A DNA stretch of 64,000 nt, from contig NZ_JOFQ01000001.1 in assembly GCF_000718305.1 (NCBI RefSeq), forward strand, positions 124,001 through 188,000, read 5' to 3'. Position 1 is the first letter of the stretch. Each line of letters starts with the position of its first letter. Below are positions 1-8,670 of the stretch, piece after piece. The stretch is from Streptomyces niger. Lineage in GTDB: Bacteria; Actinomycetota; Actinomycetes; Streptomycetales; Streptomycetaceae. A model generated the notes under the pieces. That model saw nothing but the letters and a program-made list of their open reading frames with translations. It was not told where the DNA came from and did not search any database. The translations under genes and the position numbers were made by a program.

Positions 1-735
<735 letters not shown>

Positions 736-2856
736 GTGGAGTTCTACAGGGCGGGCTGGGCGGCGGGTGAGGCGCCGGAGGAGACCACGAGTTTCGTCGG
801 CCGGCGAACCGAGCTGCTCGGGACCGCCCGGGCGCTTCGGGAGGCCCGGCTGGTGACGTTGACCGGGGTGGGTGGGGTGGGCAAGACCCGGCTCGCGTTG
901 CGCGCCGCCCGCGAGGTGCGCGCGGCCTTCCCCGACGGGGTGTGGCTGGTGGGGCTCTCCTCGCTGGCCCGCACCGAGCAGCACGCCAGCGAGCTGCTCG
1001 CTCTCACGGTCATGGAGGCCCTGCATCTGGCGGACCAGACCACCTGCCCGGCCGCCGAGGTGGTGTGCGAGTGGCTGGCCGACAAGCACCTGCTGCTCAT
1101 CCTGGACTGCTGCGAACATCTCGCCCCCGCCTGCGCCCACCTGGCCGGGAACCTGCTGACCGCCGCGCCCGGGCTGCGCATTCTGGCCACCAGCCGCCAG
1201 CCGCTGGGCACCCGGGGCGAACGCGTGGTGGCGGTGCCCCCGCTGCCCGTTCCCGGGCAGGACCGCCCGCCGGCCGATGCGGAGGACGGGCAGGATGCGG
1301 TGGCGCTCTTCCTCCAGCGGGCCGCAGGCACCGCGCCCGGCCTGGCCGCCGACGCCGCAGCCCGTGAGGCGGTGGCCGAGATCTGTGCCCGCGTGGAGGG
1401 CATCCCCCTGGCGATCGAGCTGGCCGCCGCCCGGCTGCCCGACCTCACCCTCACCCAGCTCCGCGCCCACCTGAAGGCCCGTTTCGAGGTGCTCGCCACC
1501 GGCCCCGACGCGTGCGGCGCGGGCGAGCCGCGGCATCAGGCGCTGCGCACCACCATCGGCTGGAGCCACGAGCTGTGCGCCCCGCTGGAGCGGCTGCTGT
1601 GGGCCCGGCTGGCGGTGTTCGCGGACGGCTTCGGCCAAGAGGCGGCGCAGGCGGTGTGCGCGGGCGGGCCGCTGGCCGCCGCGGACGTGCCGCGGCTGCT
1701 GGACGCCCTGGTGGGCAAGTCGCTGCTGCAGCGGCGGGCGTACATGACGGGGTTGGTGCGGTACGCGATGCTGGACACGGTGCGCGAGTTCGGCGCCGAC
1801 TGGCTGGCCGCCCTGGGTGAGGAGGAGGCCACCGCCCGCCGTCACTGTGACCACTTCCTGGGTCTGGCCCGGCGGGCCGCTGCCGCCTGGATCGGCCCCG
1901 GTCAGGTGGCCCGGTACGTGCGCACGGTCGCCGAGCACGCCAACTTCCGGGCCGCCCTGGACTTCTGCCTGACCCAGGACGAGCGGCAGGCCGCGCTGGA
2001 GCTGGGCGGGGCGCTGTGGTTCTTCTGGTTCGCCTGCGGATACGCGCGGGAGGGCCGCCACCACCTGGACCAGATCCTGGCCCGGTGGCCGGAGCCGGGG
2101 CCGGCCCGCAGCAAGGCGGTGTGGGCATGCGGTGCGGCCGCCATCGCCCAGGGCGACGCCGACACAACCCTACGGCGGGCCGGGGAGCTACGTGTCGCCG
2201 CCGAGACGGCGGACAGCCCGGCCATGCTCACCGCCGCCGCTTGGCTCAACGGCGCCGGCTTGTTGCTGCTCGGAAAGCACACGGAGGCCGCCGCGGTGTT
2301 CGACGCGGCCCCGGACACCCGGGATCACGGCAGCCCCTACGCCGGGGCCCGCCTGACGCTGCGGGTGGCCCGCGCGTTCGTCCACGCCGCGCTGGGGGAG
2401 TTCGCGGACGCCATCGCGGTGGCCGACACCTTGCGCGCGGAGTGCGACATACGGGGCGAGCTGTGGGCCAAGGCCTGGGCCGACTACATGCGGGCGCTGG
2501 CGGCGCGCGGACTCGGCCGGCCGGAGGAGGCCGACGTGCACGCCCGAGCCGCCCTGGAGGGCAAGGCCCTGCTCCACGACAGCCTCGGCATCGGCACGGC
2601 CCTCGACCTGCTGGCCTCGGTGGCCGCGGACAGCGGCCACGGGCAGCGGGCGGCCCGGCTGCTCGGCACGGCCCAGCAGGTCTGGGACACTCTTGGCCGG
2701 GCCCAGATTGGCGTGCCCGAGCTCGTGGCCGCCCGCGCCGCCTGCGAGCACCAGGTGCGGGAAGCCATCGGGGACGGCGCGTACGAGGCGGCCTTCCGCA
2801 AGGGCCTGGAAATCAGCATCAAAGACGGGCTCATCCATGCCCTGCGCCAGACCTGA
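736..2856 (+). CDS. NB-ARC-type ATPase with TPR-like C-terminal region, no DNA-binding domain
   Basis: 706 residues from GTG 736, chosen because AAGGGGGG lies about eight bases upstream; an in-frame start exists further upstream at 565 without comparable support. A Walker A motif (GVGGVGKTR) sits near residue 45, a Walker B-like LLLILD near 115, an ATSRQPLG sensor near 155, and a GIPLAIELAAARLP motif near 225: the standard NB-ARC/STAND layout of actinomycete AfsR- and LuxR-type regulators. The rest is helical, TPR-like. Relatives usually carry an N-terminal SARP domain or a C-terminal LuxR HTH; this protein has neither and ends at LIHALRQT. It could be a truncated regulator or a STAND protein acting through protein contacts. 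The predicted role is signal-dependent regulation, with unknown target. Confidence 0.7.
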   Translation: MEFYRAGWAAGEAPEETTSFVGRRTELLGTARALREARLVTLTGVGGVGKTRLALRAAREVRAAFPDGVWLVGLSSLARTEQHASELLALTVMEALHLADQTTCPAAEVVCEWLADKHLLLILDCCEHLAPACAHLAGNLLTAAPGLRILATSRQPLGTRGERVVAVPPLPVPGQDRPPADAEDGQDAVALFLQRAAGTAPGLAADAAAREAVAEICARVEGIPLAIELAAARLPDLTLTQLRAHLKARFEVLATGPDACGAGEPRHQALRTTIGWSHELCAPLERLLWARLAVFADGFGQEAAQAVCAGGPLAAADVPRLLDALVGKSLLQRRAYMTGLVRYAMLDTVREFGADWLAALGEEEATARRHCDHFLGLARRAAAAWIGPGQVARYVRTVAEHANFRAALDFCLTQDERQAALELGGALWFFWFACGYAREGRHHLDQILARWPEPGPARSKAVWACGAAAIAQGDADTTLRRAGELRVAAETADSPAMLTAAAWLNGAGLLLLGKHTEAAAVFDAAPDTRDHGSPYAGARLTLRVARAFVHAALGEFADAIAVADTLRAECDIRGELWAKAWADYMRALAARGLGRPEEADVHARAALEGKALLHDSLGIGTALDLLASVAADSGHGQRAARLLGTAQQVWDTLGRAQIGVPELVAARAACEHQVREAIGDGAYEAAFRKGLEISIKDGLIHALRQT

Positions 2857-3000
2857 AAGGCCGCAAGTGCCCTCGTTCGCCCATACATCGGTGTAAGCAG
2901 CCCCGACCACGCCTGTCCATGTCCACCTCGCCGGTTTCGACGGCGTGGGCGATCCAGTCGCAGGTGGCCCGCCGACGCTACCGGAATCGGCCCGGCGCAC

Positions 3001-3369
3001 GCTCTTCCCCTCCCTCCTCAGGGAAACGGCCACCTGCTGGGAGTCGTGAACCTGTTCCATGCACGGCCCGGCCCGATAGCCGAGACACAGCTGGCGGCGG
3101 CGCAGGCTCTGGCAAACGCCGCCGTCATGGCACTGACGCAGCGCCGGAAGTACGAGACTGTCCGCCAGGAGAACGGGCAGATGCGGCAGGCCCTGTCCAG
3201 TCACGTAGTGATCGAGCAGGCCAAGGCGTGCTCTCGGCCCGCCTACAGATCCCCGTGGACGAGGCCTTCGCCGGCTGCGCGCCACGCCCGCTCCAGCCAG
3301 CAGAAGATCAACGCGCTGCCGGCCCAGATCACCGAAGGCTACCTTCCTGTTGAACTCCTAACGCAGTGA
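3001..3369 (+). pseudogene. Decayed GAF-ANTAR transcription antiterminator gene
   Basis: Pieces of a GAF-ANTAR protein occur in different frames. One frame gives the end of a GAF domain (GVVNLFHARPGPI) and the first ANTAR helix (LSSHVVIEQAK, near 3205-3225). The reading then has to shift to a second frame for GVLSARLQIPVDEAFA (3230-3275), and back to the first for ARSSQQKINALPAQITEG (3290-3345). ANTAR domains bind RNA hairpins and prevent termination; GAF-ANTAR proteins are common in Streptomyces. With two shifts inside about 100 bases and no intact GAF domain upstream, this is not functional. It opens a 2 kb stretch of broken genes. Confidence 0.6.
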
Positions 3370-3479
3370 TCAGCCACTCGCCGTTGGACCCGGTGATCCG
3401 CTCGTCGAGCCGGGGCCAGCAGCCGGTCGGCCCGGGCTGACGTCCCTGCGGAAGGGTGTTGTCATCCCCGCCAGAACGG

Positions 3480-3710
3480 CGTCATGCTGCCTGCACGCTG
3501 TTGCCCGGGCGTGGTACCGCCGCGGTGGGATAGGTGGTCCCGCGGGCCAGACGGCGGCTCATCAGCGTAATGACGGCGGTGTTCACCATCGCCTCGGCGT
3601 GGGCGGGGTTGCGCTCGTAGTCCCGGACCAGGCGCCGGGCGTGCATCCACCAGCTGATCGACCGCTCCACGATCCATCTCCGGGGCCCCCGCGCAAACGC
3701 CGTCTCATAG
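3480..3710 (-). mobile_element. IS5-family transposase, C-terminal remnant
   Basis: The minus strand encodes PRRWIVERSISW and HARRLVRDYERNPAHAEAMV, followed by LMSRRLA. This matches the C-terminal part of IS5-family DDE transposases, in which the glutamate of the W-V-E-R motif is the last catalytic residue. Nothing of the rest of the transposase is visible, and the frame runs directly into the RacP-like pseudogene on its N-terminal side. No terminal inverted repeats could be found. It is the relic of an old insertion and cannot move. Confidence 0.75.
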
Positions 3711-3960
3711 GACTCCAGGTGAGCGGGGTCGGCGGTGAAGAGGTAGCCGTCATCCCGGGTCCAGATCAGCGGCGGCCAGCCCATCTTGGTGATGATGTCC
3801 CGCAGCATGGCCAGCCCGTCCTCGCCTGGTGGCGGGAGAGCTCGCAGGCCCTCATCAGCTGCGGGAAGTGCAGGCCCGCAGGGCGGGCTTCCAGCAGAAT
3901 CCGGCAGATGCACTCGGCATGCCGGCGGGCGGCGTCGCCCCGACTGCGTGAGCGTGGCAT
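3700..3960 (-). pseudogene. RacP-like helix-turn-helix protein, frameshifted and truncated
   Basis: Starting at ATG 3960 the minus strand reads MPRSRSRGDAARRHAE and a winged-helix-like segment (LHFPQLMRACELSRHQAR). This resembles the small Streptomyces protein annotated as RacP. At about 3820 the sense continues in another frame (LAMLRDIITKMGWPPLIWTR, then GGYLFTADPAHLESYETA), as expected from a single-base change. The C-terminus is missing because the frame enters the IS5 transposase tail near 3710. The start lies inside the end of the upstream DUF6192 frame, so the two were probably a translationally coupled pair. The name is from memory of the family; the function is unknown. Confidence 0.55.
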
Positions 3961-4875
3961 GGCCAGTCCCCCCGCAGCAGGCGGGCCAGCTCCTCGTCCA
4001 TGTCGGTCTCGCCGGTGGACACCACGTGGGCCACCCAGTCACAGGCGGCCCGCACCCGGGAAAGGCTGGTGTCGATCACGGCTCGTGCGTCGTCCGACAG
4101 GTCCCGGTGACGGAACAGCGGCACCAGCCGGTTGACCGAGGCCACGAACTTGTGGCAGGTGCCCACCATGTCCAGGAACTCGATCGTGCGGTCGATCTGC
4201 CGTGTCAGCGGAGCCACCGGATTCTCCTCCCGGGTGAGCCCACCTGTCTCCATGATCTGGTTCGCCCGCTCGGTCTGAGCCTTGTTGAACAGGTGCCGGG
4301 CGGTGTCGTCATTCGCGGCACGGAAGGCGACCGCGGGCCGGCGCAGGAAGTCGGTCGCCACCCGCGCGGCCACCTGCTCATCGGCCGCCAGGTCGTGGAT
4401 CGCCTCCACCTTCTCCTGGACCGACTGCGGGGTGTCCACCTGCCAGCCCACCTGCCGCTTCGCCGCATCATCGGTCCACCGGAACTGGCCGGTGCGGACG
4501 TGCCTGGGCGGATTCTTGATCCGCTCGAAGCGGTCCTCCAGCTTCTCCAGAATGCGGTGGATCTCAAACGGAACCCCCTCCCGCACGCTGCGCGGGCGGC
4601 CACTTGCTCGCCGTCTGCCGGGCGGTACGGACCTGGTTGTAGCTGACGCCGATGTCCTCGGCGAACATGCTCAGCGTCTCCTGGACGCTGAGCAGCTCCT
4701 CGCTGCCATTCGGCATCGAGCCGCCGTGCGGGCGCAGCGGCTCGATCTCCAAGGCGTCGTCCCGGATTTTGAACTGGATCTTCGAATCGTCCAGCACGAG
4801 CTGCTGGTCCTCGGCCACAAGCTCGTCGTACCGCTCACGCGTAACGCTGCCCACGTTGGTGGCACTTGCGGGCAT
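3855..4875 (-). pseudogene. DUF6192-family gene split by a frameshift
   Basis: The N-terminal part begins at ATG 4875 (MPASATNVGSVTRERYDELV) and includes an HTH-like segment (LSMFAEDIGVSYNQVRTARQ, then ASKWPP) up to about 4590. The family sequence continues in another frame from about 4586 (VREGVPFEIHRILEKLEDR), through repeats such as DEQVAARVATDFLRRPAVAF, to MDEELARLLRG near 3970. One extra or missing base near 4588 would join the halves. Such proteins look like plasmid- or phage-linked DNA-binding proteins, often beside a RacP-like gene as here. A sequencing error is possible, but a second frameshift in the neighbour and the IS scar make real decay more likely. Confidence 0.6.
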
Positions 4876-5010
4876 GAGATCTACCCCCTGCGGCACGGGG
4901 CGTCGGCTCTCCTTGCCGGCAACAAGCCCCGGCCCCGCACCGAGCGTCGACCTGCTATCCGATCCACAGCAACCACTGGCCAAAGCTCACAAGATCAAAG
5001 GAACGGGTAC

Positions 5011-5664
5011 TCAGGGCAGCAGGCGTTGTTCCTTGGCGACCGCGACGGCCCCGGCCCGGGTGTCGACGCCGAGCTTGTCGTAGATCCGGCCCAGGTGCGT
5101 CTTCACGGTGGCCTCACTGATGAAGAGGGCGCGCGCGATGTCGCGATTGCCGAGGCCGCGCGCGAGCTGCCCCAGAATGTCCAGCTCGCGTGCGGTGAGG
5201 ACGGGGCGCGGGCTGCGCATACGGGCCATGACCCGGCCCGCGACGGGCGGCGACAGTGCGGTGCGTCCCTGCGCGGCGGAGTGGATCGCCGCGAACAGTT
5301 CCTCGGGCCGCTCGGCCTTGAGCAGGTAACCGGTGGCGCCGGCCTCGATGGCCCGGGTGATGTCCGCGTCGGTGTCGTACGTGGTGAGGACGAGCACGTA
5401 CGGAGCGCCGTCCCGCGGAGCCGTGATGCGGCGGGTGGCCTCGACGCCGTCGATACCGGGGCCGAGCTGCAGGTCCATGAGGACCACATCCGGTACGAGC
5501 CGGCCGGCCAGCGCGACCGCCTCCGCACCGCTCCCCGCCTCGCCGACGACCTCGATGTCCGGCGCACTGCCCAGCAGGGCGAGCAGCCCGGCCCGTACGA
5601 CGGCGTGGTCGTCGCAGATCAGCAGCCGTACGGGGGCCGACGGGGCGGTGGGTGAGGTGCTCAC
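5011..5664 (-). CDS. senR: NarL/FixJ-family response regulator, SenR-like
   Basis: 217 residues from GTG 5664. The receiver domain (about 12-130) has the acidic pair D18-D19, the phosphoacceptor D64 in VVLMDLQLG, and the conserved lysine in YLLKAERPEE. A LuxR-type HTH follows at about 150-212 (LTARELDILGQLARGLGNRDIA, then SEATVKTHLGRIYDKLGV). Its GTG overlaps the TGA of the upstream kinase gene by four bases (GTGA), so the two are translationally coupled. With a SenS-like kinase and a divergent hbpS gene alongside, this matches the HbpS-SenS-SenR redox system described in Streptomyces reticuli, where SenR controls hbpS and catalase-peroxidase genes. The symbol is assigned by context. Confidence 0.85.
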   Translation of the reverse strand: MSTSPTAPSAPVRLLICDDHAVVRAGLLALLGSAPDIEVVGEAGSGAEAVALAGRLVPDVVLMDLQLGPGIDGVEATRRITAPRDGAPYVLVLTTYDTDADITRAIEAGATGYLLKAERPEELFAAIHSAAQGRTALSPPVAGRVMARMRSPRPVLTARELDILGQLARGLGNRDIARALFISEATVKTHLGRIYDKLGVDTRAGAVAVAKEQRLLP

Positions 5665-6950
5665 GGGCGCTCCGGAGGGTGCGGGGAGTTCGGGGAATTC
5701 GGGGGATGCGCGGAAGGCGAGGGGGCGAGGGGGATCGAGGCGGACAGGACGGTGCCCTCGCCGGGCGCCGACTCGATGGTCAGGGTGCCGCCGGCCTGCC
5801 GCAGGCGCGCCCGGATGGCGGGCAGCCCGTGCCCGCGCAGGCCGTCGCCGGGCGGCTGGTGGGCAGGCGCGGCTGCCCCGGTCGGGTTTGGTGCGAAGCC
5901 GCGGCCGTCGTCCGCCACGTCGAGCACGATCTGGTCGTCCAGGCAGGTCAGGGTGAGGGTGGCGGTCGTCGCGCGGGCGTGCTCGCGGACGTTGGCCAGG
6001 GCGCCCTGGGCGATGCGCAGCAGTGTGGCCTCGGTCCGTTCGGGCAGCGCGGCCGGTGTGCCCTCGATGTGGCAACGCACGGTCAGTGCGTCCGTGCTCT
6101 CCCGCGCGGCGAGCGTGCGCAGCGCTTCGGTGAGTGAGCCCCCGTCGCTCAGGTCGGCCGGTGCCAGGTCGTGGACGAAGCGCCGCGCCTCGGCGAGGTT
6201 GCGTTCGGCCACCGCTGCGGCCGCCCGGACATGACCGCGGGCCTGTTCCGACTCCGTGCGCCAGATCCGATCGGCGGCCTGGAGAAGCATGCGCTGGCTG
6301 GAGAGGCCCTGCGCGAGCGTGTCGTGGATCTCCATGGCGAGCCGCTGGCGCTCGGCGAGCGTGCCCTCGCGGCGTTCGGTGGCGGCCAGGTCGCGCCGCG
6401 TACGGACGAGGTCGTCGATCAGGGCGCGCTGGCGGGCCGACTGCCGCTGCATGTGGACGAAGACGGCGGTGGCGACCGCGGCCACGGCCGGCGGTGCGAG
6501 CAGCAGGTTCGGGTCGGTCCAGCCGGCCAGCTTCAGCTGGGCGGCGACCACGAACACGGTGAGCAGTGCGACCAGGGCGACGGCGGCACGCGTCGGCAGC
6601 GTGCGCAGTCCCGTGTACAGCAGCGGCACCGCGCACCACGCGAAGCTCGGCGCGAGCACCACCAGGACCACCCAGCCGCCGACGACGAGGGTCAGCCAGG
6701 TCAGCCGGGTCAGGCGGCGGGGCGCGAGGCGGTCCCGCAGCGCCGGTACGAGGACGTACAGCACGGCGAGTGCGGCCGACAGCGCGATGATCCACGGCGT
6801 GCGGGGCTCCCCCGGGTGCCGGATCAGGAACCGGACCAGCGAGGCGCCGAGCAGCACGAAGAACGCGGCGTGCATGACGGCGGCGAGCCAGCCGGCATCG
6901 GGATCGGGATCGGGATCGGCCACGGTGTGCCGCCGGTGCGGTACCGCCAC
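5661..6950 (-). CDS. senS: Membrane sensor histidine kinase, SenS-like
   Basis: 429 residues from GTG 6950, chosen because GGAGG sits seven bases upstream. Five predicted membrane segments fall near residues 21-43, 53-71, 84-115, 122-139 and 148-167. The dimerisation/phosphoacceptor domain carries H209 in a RLAMEIHDTLAQG motif, followed by a HATPase_c domain with an N-box-like LLRIAQGALANVREH and DVADDGRGFAP. The domain order is that of HisKA_3 kinases. SenS of S. reticuli also has five membrane helices and is modulated by extracellular HbpS, whose likely gene is divergently encoded 287 bp away. This makes the kinase a plausible sensor of haem, iron or oxidative stress; specificity is inferred from synteny. 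Confidence 0.85.
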   Translation of the reverse strand: MAVPHRRHTVADPDPDPDAGWLAAVMHAAFFVLLGASLVRFLIRHPGEPRTPWIIALSAALAVLYVLVPALRDRLAPRRLTRLTWLTLVVGGWVVLVVLAPSFAWCAVPLLYTGLRTLPTRAAVALVALLTVFVVAAQLKLAGWTDPNLLLAPPAVAAVATAVFVHMQRQSARQRALIDDLVRTRRDLAATERREGTLAERQRLAMEIHDTLAQGLSSQRMLLQAADRIWRTESEQARGHVRAAAAVAERNLAEARRFVHDLAPADLSDGGSLTEALRTLAARESTDALTVRCHIEGTPAALPERTEATLLRIAQGALANVREHARATTATLTLTCLDDQIVLDVADDGRGFAPNPTGAAAPAHQPPGDGLRGHGLPAIRARLRQAGGTLTIESAPGEGTVLSASIPLAPSPSAHPPNSPNSPHPPERP

Positions 6951-7237
6951 CTCCGGGCCTCCTATCAGCAGGTCACACGCCCACGCGGACGTGCCGTACG
7001 TCCAGGGTGGCCCAGCAGGGCGGGGTGCGGGGTCAACCGATCGGATGACCCCGGTGTCCTCCGGTCCGCCCGGCGGGTGGAGCCGGTGGGCCGACGCCCT
7101 GCCGCGGGCCCCGAACCAGGATGGATGACGCCACCGCACCACACACCACTCCCCCTCACCTGCCATCCGCCACACACCGCACAACACACGAACACACACA
7201 ACACACAACACACAACACACAACGGAGCCGTATCACC
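6951..7237. promoter_or_regulatory. Divergent promoter region of senS-senR and hbpS
   Basis: This 287 bp gap separates the divergent senS and hbpS starts and must contain both promoters and any SenR target. The half nearest hbpS is an unusual strand-asymmetric stretch of A and C (about 7134-7223). The senS side is ordinary GC-rich DNA. No clear inverted repeat is visible. GGAG at 7224-7227 serves hbpS. Confidence 0.5.
7191..7223 (+). repeat. AC-only tandem repeat, about four 7-bp units
   Basis: The unit AACACAC is repeated about four times (one copy carries two extra bases), ending just before the hbpS ribosome-binding site. The top strand here has no G or T. In the mRNA this would be an unstructured A/C leader next to the Shine-Dalgarno sequence, which could keep the site open. 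Tandem repeats of this kind are also prone to length change. Confidence 0.75.
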
Positions 7238-7828
7238 ATGAAGCATGTGAAGACCGTTTCGAAGCGCACCCGCCTGGTCACCGGGGGTGCCGTCGCCGCC
7301 GCGCTGATCGCCGGTACCGCCGGCGCCGTCTCGGCCCAGGCCTCCCCCGCCTCCCCGGCCACCGCCGACCGGACCGCCGCCGACCGGACGGACGCCGCGA
7401 AGCCCGAGGCGAAGAGCGGTGGCCTGGTCAACTCCAGCCACCTGGGCATCGACGCCGCCGCGCGGGCGGCGCAGGGCGCGCTGAAGGCCGCGGAGAAGGA
7501 GAACCAGCACGTGTCCGTCGCGGTCGTCGACCGCAACGGCAACACCCTGGTCACCCTCCGCGGTGACGGTGCGGGACCGCAGTCCTACGAGGCGGCCGAG
7601 AAGAAGGCCTTCACCGCGGTCTCCTGGAACGCACCCACTTCCGAGCTGACCGAGCGCCTCCAGTCCGCGCCGACGCTCAAGGACATCCCCGGCACGCTGT
7701 TCCTCGCGGGCGGTGCCCCCATCGACGCGAAGAACGCCCCGGTGGCGGGCATCGGCGTCGCGGGTGCTCCCAGCGGCGACCTGGACGAGAAGTTCGCCGA
7801 GGCGGGGGCCGCCACGGTCGCCAAGTAG
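7238..7828 (+). CDS. hbpS: Secreted haem-binding protein of the GlcG/HbpS family
   Basis: 196 residues from ATG 7238, with GGAG ten bases upstream. A Sec-type signal peptide is clear: basic KHVKTVSKRTR, a hydrophobic core (LVTGGAVAAALIAGTAGAV), and cleavage near SAQA. A polar linker rich in Asp, Thr and Ala precedes the GlcG/HbpS domain (about 70-196: HVSVAVVDRNGNTLVTLRGDG, then SYEAAEKKAFTAVSW, and a GGAPI loop). HbpS is an extracellular oligomer that binds haem and iron and modulates the kinase SenS in S. reticuli. The divergent senS-senR genes are exactly the expected partners. Haem binding itself cannot be confirmed from the sequence. Confidence 0.85.
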   Translation: MKHVKTVSKRTRLVTGGAVAAALIAGTAGAVSAQASPASPATADRTAADRTDAAKPEAKSGGLVNSSHLGIDAAARAAQGALKAAEKENQHVSVAVVDRNGNTLVTLRGDGAGPQSYEAAEKKAFTAVSWNAPTSELTERLQSAPTLKDIPGTLFLAGGAPIDAKNAPVAGIGVAGAPSGDLDEKFAEAGAATVAK

Positions 7829-7894
7829 GCGAAAGTTACGGCCGGTTCGGCCCGGCCAGGTCGGGGGCGGACCCCTGGACCGGCAGGCCGGGCA

Positions 7895-8392
7895 TCACGC
7901 GGTGGGGACGCCTGTCACACGGCGCTCGCCACCGTTGTGCTGCTGCCAGACCTTGAACACCTCGGTCGCGTCCTCGCGGGGCCGGTAGCGCATCGGCAGC
8001 CGCCGCTCGTCCCAGTTCTTGCCGAACTCGTCGTAGAACGTGGCGAGTTCGAAGTACTTGCGGTCGTCCACGTAGTGCGGCTCGTAGGCCTCGCGGGTGG
8101 TGAGGAAGACGACCTCGTCCGGGCTGCAGTAGTACAGCGCGCCCAGACACATCGGGCAGGGCTGCGCGAGGACGTGGATGACGGTGCCCGTCAGGTGCTC
8201 GGTGCCCAGCTTGGTGCAGGCCTCGCGGATGGCGAGGATCTCCGCGTGCGCGGTGGGGTCGTTGGTCTGCGCGACGCGGTTGGCGCTCTCGGCCAGGATT
8301 TCGCCGTCCTTGGCGATGACGGTCGCGAACGGGCGGCCCCCTTCCGCCACGTTCCGGCGGGCGACGTCGATGGTGCGCTGTACGAGGTCCAC
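7895..8392 (-). CDS. Nucleoside/guanine deaminase-like zinc enzyme
   Basis: 165 residues from GTG 8392, chosen for the GGAGGA five bases upstream; a longer reading to 8497 adds an unconvincing Cys/Arg-rich leader. The CMP/dCMP deaminase fold is shown by the zinc-binding TAHAEIL motif (His ligand and catalytic Glu) and the PCPMC motif (two Cys ligands). The C-terminal part (YVDDRKYFELATFYDEFGKN) resembles guanine deaminase-type nucleoside deaminases more than tRNA adenosine deaminases. The likely reaction is hydrolytic deamination of a purine base or nucleoside in the cytoplasm. It converges with hbpS and stands alone; substrate is not decided. Confidence 0.8.
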   Translation of the reverse strand: MDLVQRTIDVARRNVAEGGRPFATVIAKDGEILAESANRVAQTNDPTAHAEILAIREACTKLGTEHLTGTVIHVLAQPCPMCLGALYYCSPDEVVFLTTREAYEPHYVDDRKYFELATFYDEFGKNWDERRLPMRYRPREDATEVFKVWQQHNGGERRVTGVPTA

Positions 8393-8670
8393 GGAGTCCT
8401 CCGGAGTGGTGGGGGCGGGTTCCGGGCGCGTACCGACCCGGGTGCCGGCCCTTTTCACTCTGCATGAGCAGCAGCTCCAGCGGCCGAGGCGCGCCATGCA
8501 TCACTGCTGTCGGGGTCAGCCGTGCATCCGTACGGCCGGCCTGTAGCGAGCCGCCATGGGGGCCGGTACTGCGCCATCCGCGCCCCCGCCATCCGTCACC
8601 CGCTCGGCGCGCAACTGTTGAACCGCGCCGATGCCGGGTGTGCGGTGCCGCGTTCCGCCGAGGTAGCGGC

